From NCBI GenBank assembly GCA_934153655.1, contig CAKPFH010000029.1, forward strand, positions 1 through 18,928: 18,928 nucleotides of DNA, given 5' to 3'. Shown here piece by piece: positions 15,337-18,928 of this stretch. How positions within the stretch are numbered: position 1 is the first letter of the stretch; the number at the start of each line of letters is the position of its first letter. The translations under genes and the position numbers were made by a program. The DNA comes from an uncultured Bacilli bacterium (lineage in GTDB: Bacteria > Bacillota_I > Bacilli_A > RF39 > UBA660). The notes beneath the pieces were generated by a model. It was not told the origin of the DNA and ran no database searches. It saw only the letters and a list, made by a program, of their open reading frames with translations.

Positions 15337-16939
15337 TTTTATCCACTCCTTCGTTATATATATCAGGTAAATCATTTTCAAATAAAGCATAAACTTGTTT
15401 TTTTTCTAAACCAAGTTTTTCAAGATAAGAAAAAGCATCTGTTAATTTATTAAAAACTAAAATATTATCATTTGAATAACCACCATCAAGTAAAGCTTTT
15501 TTAATTACTTTAGTTCTTTTTTCTCCTATTAATATTACTAAATCACATACTTTACTTATTTTTAAACCAAATTCATAATTTAACTTTTCTTCATTTATTC
15601 CAAGTTCTACCATACCTGGTGTTACAATTACTTTAAACCCATCCATTAAAGCTAAAACATCTAAAGCATTACTACTTCCAATTGGATTAGAATTATAAGC
15701 ATCATCTATCATCATAAAATTATTTAGTTTTTTAAGTTCAAGTCGATGTTCCGTAGGGGTTAAAACTTTAATTTTAGAAATCATACTATCAACATTTACT
15801 CCTAAATAATTACCAAGAGCAAATGCAGCTAAAATATTATACACGTTGTGAAGACCTAATAACTTAGTTTCAATATGATATGTTTTATTATCATATAAAA
15901 TATCAAAGTTAGTACCTTTACTATCACATTTAATATGAGTAGCATTATATAAAGCCTCTTTATTATCAATACCAATCCAAAGTATTTTGGCTTTACTTTT
16001 TAAATAATTTTTAACATAAGAAACCTGATAAGGATCATCTAAATTTAAAACACAAGCTCCATCATCAGGTAAAGATTCAATAAGTTCAAACTTAGTTTTA
16101 CAAATATTTTCTTTAGTTTTAAAAGTTTCTAAATGAGCATCTCCAATAATTGTTAAAATACCATATTTAGGTTTAACAAAATCACAAATTTCCTTGATTT
16201 CTCCATTTACATAAGCACCCATTTCAGCTATTAAAACTTCATCAAAATTATCTAAATAATTATTAATCGTAATCATCAATCCATATGGTGTATTTAAATT
16301 CTTGGGAGTTGGTCTTACAATATATTTAGGTTCTAAAACACTTGCTAAAATATTTTTACTACTAGTTTTACCATAACTACCAGTTATACCTATTACTTTT
16401 AATCTGTTCATACTCTTTAATTTTTTCTTAGCTTTGGAGAAATAATAGAAATAAACAAATTTTTCAATTGGAGTATTAATTAATTTAACTAAATAAATAT
16501 AATAATAATTAAGAGCTAGTAATAAATTTAAAATTATTAATATTAAAGCTAAATACTTAGTTGTAAATAATAAAATAATTAAAATAATTATAATTAAAAA
16601 CTCAGTTAAATATAATCTTTTAATTCTTTTAGTAATATTAAACTTAATTTTAGTTTGTTTATTACTATTTCTTTTATATTCATTATAAAGACCTATTATA
16701 TATAAAATACTAGTTGAAATATAAATTAATTCTTTAATATAAGAATCCTCAGTGATAATTAAGAAAGGCATGAAAAGAAATGGTAAAAAATCAATTACAT
16801 TAAAACAATCTTTATAATTTCTTTTTACCCATCTTAAATAACGATTATTTTCATTATATAAGTTTTGTTGCAACATATATAATGAATTTCTACTTTTATA
16901 AAATATATAAATTAAATAAATAAATATTAATATAAACAT
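15326..16939 (-). CDS. murF: Membrane-anchored Mur ligase, MurF type (UDP-MurNAc-tripeptide--D-Ala-D-Ala ligase)
   Basis: MurF joins D-Ala-D-Ala to UDP-MurNAc-tripeptide, the last cytoplasmic step of the peptidoglycan nucleotide precursor. This 537-residue protein begins with about 180 residues holding around five hydrophobic segments (near 1-13, 46-62, 71-87, 110-126, 128-149), where normal MurF (about 450 residues) has its soluble substrate-binding domain. The ligase core follows: P-loop GITGSYGKTSS (Gly187, Gly190, Lys191, Thr192), KNLNTPYG, EMGAY, HLETF, NLDDP, the hinge LLGLHNVYNILAA and the MurF-typical DDAYNSNP. AGGAGG lies ahead of the ATG. The 3' end overlaps the start of ddl by 11 bp, and the ddl-murF pairing supports the MurF call over other Mur ligases. 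The oddity is the membrane domain replacing domain 1; it may hold the enzyme next to MraY. A MurF-like protein with another substrate is the alternative. Confidence 0.8.
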   Translation of the reverse strand: MFILIFIYLIYIFYKSRNSLYMLQQNLYNENNRYLRWVKRNYKDCFNVIDFLPFLFMPFLIITEDSYIKELIYISTSILYIIGLYNEYKRNSNKQTKIKFNITKRIKRLYLTEFLIIIILIILLFTTKYLALILIILNLLLALNYYYIYLVKLINTPIEKFVYFYYFSKAKKKLKSMNRLKVIGITGSYGKTSSKNILASVLEPKYIVRPTPKNLNTPYGLMITINNYLDNFDEVLIAEMGAYVNGEIKEICDFVKPKYGILTIIGDAHLETFKTKENICKTKFELIESLPDDGACVLNLDDPYQVSYVKNYLKSKAKILWIGIDNKEALYNATHIKCDSKGTNFDILYDNKTYHIETKLLGLHNVYNILAAFALGNYLGVNVDSMISKIKVLTPTEHRLELKKLNNFMMIDDAYNSNPIGSSNALDVLALMDGFKVIVTPGMVELGINEEKLNYEFGLKISKVCDLVILIGEKRTKVIKKALLDGGYSNDNILVFNKLTDAFSYLEKLGLEKKQVYALFENDLPDIYNEGVDKNEN

Positions 16940-16946
16940 AATCCTC

Positions 16947-17660
16947 CTAAAAGAAATTTTCTAATATACATGAAATATGATTTAAGTTTTCAAGATAACA
17001 ATAATGCGTACCATTTAAAACTATTAAAGCACTATCATTAATTAAACTTTCTAACTTTTTAGCTTCACTAACTGGAACTGCTTCATCATTATTACCCCAT
17101 ATTAAAAGAGTTGGACAAGTTATTTTAGATGCATTAGAACTTAAATCAGTATTAACAGTATTAACTAATATTTGACGCATAACCCCACTAGCATTTTTAT
17201 AGTCTTCACTTCCTAAATGATTTTTCATAACTTCAGCAAGGTTATTTAAAAATTTTATTTTCTTTAAATTTTTAAAAACTTTTAATTTTAAACTATCATT
17301 CCCCCTTTTAATAAAGGGACTTCCAAATAATACAAGTTTAGAAACCTGATACATAGATGCATAATAAATAGCAATTCTTCCTCCAAAGGAATGACCTATT
17401 AAAATAGGATTATCGATTTTTAATTCTTTTAAAAATTCATGAAGAAGAGATGCATAATCACTTATATTATAAGCAAAAGATGGTTCCATGCTACTTCCAA
17501 ATCCTGGTAAATCTAAAATAGTTATTCTACAGTTTTTAAGCAATTTACCAAGAGGATCCATCATTTGAATATTTTGTCCCCATCCATGAAGTAAAACAAC
17601 ATCTTTACCGGTTCCATATTGAACATAATTTATATCTATATCTTTAATCTTTTTTATCAT
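16947..17660 (-). CDS. Alpha/beta-fold hydrolase
   Basis: The 237-residue protein has the complete catalytic set of the alpha/beta hydrolase fold: an HGWGQ oxyanion-loop motif at residues 25-29, the nucleophile elbow GHSFGG with Ser91, an acid in WGNNDEAVP (Asp192) and a late His219 in GTHYCYLE. A cap region rich in Lys and Leu sits at about residues 115-165. There is no signal peptide, so it is cytoplasmic. The start ATG has GGAG 10 nt upstream. It is first in the run, and its TAG stop lies inside the AGGAGG of the following murF gene. The position next to murF suggests a link to envelope or lipid metabolism, but the sequence does not tell the substrate; esterase or lysophospholipase-like activity is as far as the family allows. 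Confidence 0.85.
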   Translation of the reverse strand: MIKKIKDIDINYVQYGTGKDVVLLHGWGQNIQMMDPLGKLLKNCRITILDLPGFGSSMEPSFAYNISDYASLLHEFLKELKIDNPILIGHSFGGRIAIYYASMYQVSKLVLFGSPFIKRGNDSLKLKVFKNLKKIKFLNNLAEVMKNHLGSEDYKNASGVMRQILVNTVNTDLSSNASKITCPTLLIWGNNDEAVPVSEAKKLESLINDSALIVLNGTHYCYLENLNHISCILENFF

Positions 17661-17680
17661 ATATTATAATCTCCATCAAC

Positions 17681-17689
17681 ATTATATCA
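17681..17689 (-). promoter_or_regulatory. Extended -10 promoter of the nine-gene run
   Basis: The minus strand reads TGATATAAT, a perfect TATAAT (17686-17681) with an extended-10 TG. No good -35 box lies 16-18 bp upstream, as is usual for extended -10 promoters. Transcription would start near 17674, at the GGAG ribosome binding site (17674-17671), leaving a leader of only about 14 nt before the ATG at 17660. It is the only good promoter between the terminator and the hydrolase gene. Confidence 0.5.
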
Positions 17690-17703
17690 CGTTTTAATAT
17701 TAT

Positions 17704-17732
17704 TAAAAAAAATATCAACAAAGAGTTGACAT
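17704..17732 (-). terminator. Rho-independent terminator of the surface-protein gene
   Basis: On the minus strand ATGTCAAC (17732-17725), a 5-nt loop TCTTT and GTTGATAT (17719-17712) form an 8-bp stem with one G-U pair. A run of T (17711-17705) follows directly. It lies 18 bp past the TAA of the surface-protein gene and upstream of the next promoter, so it separates the two transcription units. Confidence 0.75.
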
Positions 17733-17749
17733 TTTTAGACATTAAGTAA

Positions 17750-18928
17750 TTAATTATCTGATAGGATGTATGGATCGTCTATACTGCCTAATCCATCAAG
17801 AATTTTAGTATCAGTTTTAAGACTTAAAACAGGTCGGAGAGCCGAACCACCATCACTACCATCGGCAGAGTTTATGACCAAGATGCCATCAGTGCCCACG
17901 CCAAAGACGTAGGCAGGAACATAAGACATTGGGGACAAGAAGTAAGAATTAGATGATATATTGTTAAACATCCAATTATTTAAACTTATGCCATTTCTAT
18001 TTGGATGTTTAAAATCTTTACTCCAATTACTTGTATTAGAAGCATAACCAAAATCACTTGGGTATAATAAAGCTATTTTTCCGTTCCAGATTGCTTGATT
18101 ACCATTCCAAATATTACAATTATTTTTATTACTAAAACTTTTTATACTACTATCACAAACAGTTGTTCCTCTTTCTTGAGTATAAACTTCTTTAGCTGTT
18201 CCAGCAACATATAAATTATAATTTGAATCATAATTTATACTTACATTTCCTAAATTATATTTCATACTTTCAATTAAACTACTGCCTTTTAAACTATTTA
18301 AATAATTTTCATTTAAGTAATACATACTTCCGGCTTTTGTCCAATCACTTTTATTTGTTTCTACACTTGATGAATTATTCCAGTAAAAATATTTGTATTT
18401 AATTCCTCTTGTTGGATTAAACATTTGATATGTTATATTACCTTTTGTAATAGTTGTTGGTACTTCTGTACTTAAACTTATTGGTTCATCTTTTACTAGT
18501 TTTATTCTTTCGGCTTTCTCACCACTTGTATTTTCTTCATTAAATATTCCTACTATTCTCCATGTCTCATTATTAAATGTTACATAATTTCTTATTCTAC
18601 TATCTGTTGGTGTTGTTTGATTATTTTTTATATTTATTGTTGTACCTCCGATGCCATTACATGTTTTTTCTCCAGATACAAAGAATTCGCTATTTCCATT
18701 TATTATTCCTGCTCCATTTTTTTCTAGACACGCATTTGCTGGACAAGTACTACTTGATACTGATAAATTATAGTCATTTGTTCCATCTGTATATGTACAA
18801 TAGTTTCCTATTCCTGAATAACGGTATTCTCTAATTGTATCCCCTGTTGAAGCTAAATCACCTGCTGTATTAACTGCAACTAAACCATCTTGATTAGATC
18901 CGTTATATCTATTTTTAATTGCTTCAAC
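17750..18928 (-). CDS. Partial surface protein with C-type-lectin-like C-terminal domain
   Basis: The frame is open from the window edge to the TAA at 17750-17752, giving 392 residues with the N-terminus missing. An internal ATG at 18424 is not the start, because the same frame continues upstream without a stop. Visible landmarks in order are a Tyr/Ser/Cys-rich segment (REYRYSGIGNYCTYTDGT), RIRNYVTFNNETWRIVGIFN, IYAGTAKEVYTQERGT-like sequence (here LYVAGTAKEVYTQERGT), IWNGKIALLYPSDFGYAS, YFLSP, and the tail SALRPVLSLKT...GSIDDPYIL. I recognise this arrangement from families of cell-surface proteins in uncultured gut Firmicutes. In those, the segment between the W/FLSP motif and RPVLSL varies strongly between paralogs and resembles a C-type-lectin fold. 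Role is unknown; ligand binding at the surface is the likeliest guess. Export cannot be checked because the N-terminus lies outside the window. The gene ends at its own terminator. The last third contains the compositionally odd block described separately. Confidence 0.8.
   Translation of the reverse strand, partial: VEAIKNRYNGSNQDGLVAVNTAGDLASTGDTIREYRYSGIGNYCTYTDGTNDYNLSVSSSTCPANACLEKNGAGIINGNSEFFVSGEKTCNGIGGTTINIKNNQTTPTDSRIRNYVTFNNETWRIVGIFNEENTSGEKAERIKLVKDEPISLSTEVPTTITKGNITYQMFNPTRGIKYKYFYWNNSSSVETNKSDWTKAGSMYYLNENYLNSLKGSSLIESMKYNLGNVSINYDSNYNLYVAGTAKEVYTQERGTTVCDSSIKSFSNKNNCNIWNGNQAIWNGKIALLYPSDFGYASNTSNWSKDFKHPNRNGISLNNWMFNNISSNSYFLSPMSYVPAYVFGVGTDGILVINSADGSDGGSALRPVLSLKTDTKILDGLGSIDDPYILSDN
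17831..17940 (-). other. Adenine-depleted block, candidate DGR variable region
   Basis: This in-frame block encodes roughly YFLSP through SALRPV of the surface protein. By hand count it has 58 G+C in 110 bases (about 53%), and on the coding strand 15 A and 37 T. The adjacent 110 bases (17951-18060) have 28 G+C, 43 A and 39 T. Thymine is unchanged, so the whole G+C gain comes from lost adenine. Size, position near the 3' end of a lectin-like gene, and the A-only loss fit a variable region written by a diversity-generating retroelement. A segment imported from another organism would be expected to lose A and T alike. No template repeat or reverse transcriptase is in the window. Confidence 0.5.

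Noticed and set aside
15337..15390. Longer N-terminus for Ddl starting at 15390
   Set aside because: The extension lies inside murF, has no ribosome site, and precedes the conserved family start, which has GGAG upstream.
17726..17754. Plus-strand promoter-like TTGACA with ATTAAT 17 bp later
   Set aside because: The TTGACA overlaps an arm of the terminator hairpin and no plus-strand gene follows.
18577..18834. 85-codon plus-strand frame rich in Leu, Phe and His
   Set aside because: Antisense shadow of the partial surface-protein gene, which is open through this stretch.
1..18928. Mycoplasma-type genetic code (TGA as Trp), suggested by the base composition
   Set aside because: TGA ends dnaE and ddl at sensible positions and Trp codons are TGG.
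1..18928. tRNA, rRNA, insertion sequence, phage or attachment-site features
   Set aside because: No cloverleaf, rRNA core sequence, transposase, integrase or terminal inverted repeats were seen; genes are closely packed.

Overview
The window is very AT-rich and every supported gene lies on the minus strand, so transcription runs from high to low coordinates. TGA is used as a stop (dnaE at 3440-3442, ddl at 14164-14166) and tryptophan is TGG, so the code is the standard bacterial one and not the Mycoplasma code. Shine-Dalgarno sequences are strong and of Firmicutes type. There is a short Gram-positive-type DnaE, an RNase J, BspA-type leucine-rich repeats and a surface protein ending in a G.LRPVLSL...GSIDDPYIL-like tail. 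Together these suggest an uncultured, probably gut-associated, low-GC Bacilli lineage (RF39/Erysipelotrichales-like); this placement is inferred from gene style only.

Layout in transcription order: (1) 18928-17750, the 3' part of a surface protein with a C-type-lectin-like C-terminus, then a terminator. (2) 17660-7633, a tightly packed nine-gene run: alpha/beta hydrolase, membrane-anchored MurF, D-Ala-D-Ala ligase family protein, GpmI, three membrane or envelope proteins of unknown function (one ending in a SleB-like hydrolase domain), a catalytically degenerate RNase J, and RmuC. It starts at an extended -10 promoter and ends at a hairpin with a T-run over the rmuC stop. (3) 7567-6380, a stand-alone HipA-like kinase with its own candidate promoter. 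(4) 6292-2017, dnaE and a divergent pyruvate kinase. (5) 1781-42, a secreted or membrane-anchored BspA-type LRR protein with its own terminator.

The large run combines peptidoglycan precursor synthesis (Ddl makes the dipeptide, MurF attaches it) with glycolysis (GpmI), RNA decay and DNA maintenance. Many junctions overlap or place the stop codon inside the next ribosome binding site, so co-translation is likely. Two of the three unknown envelope genes carry the same two-helix membrane module fused to different extracytoplasmic parts, which may be an undescribed envelope apparatus.

The strongest unexplained signal is a block of about 110 bp (17831-17940) near the 3' end of the first surface gene. 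Its coding-strand adenine falls to about 14% against about 39% next door while thymine is unchanged and G+C doubles. This is what adenine-specific mutagenic retrohoming by a diversity-generating retroelement (DGR) would leave. No reverse transcriptase or template repeat is visible in the window, so this remains an inference.
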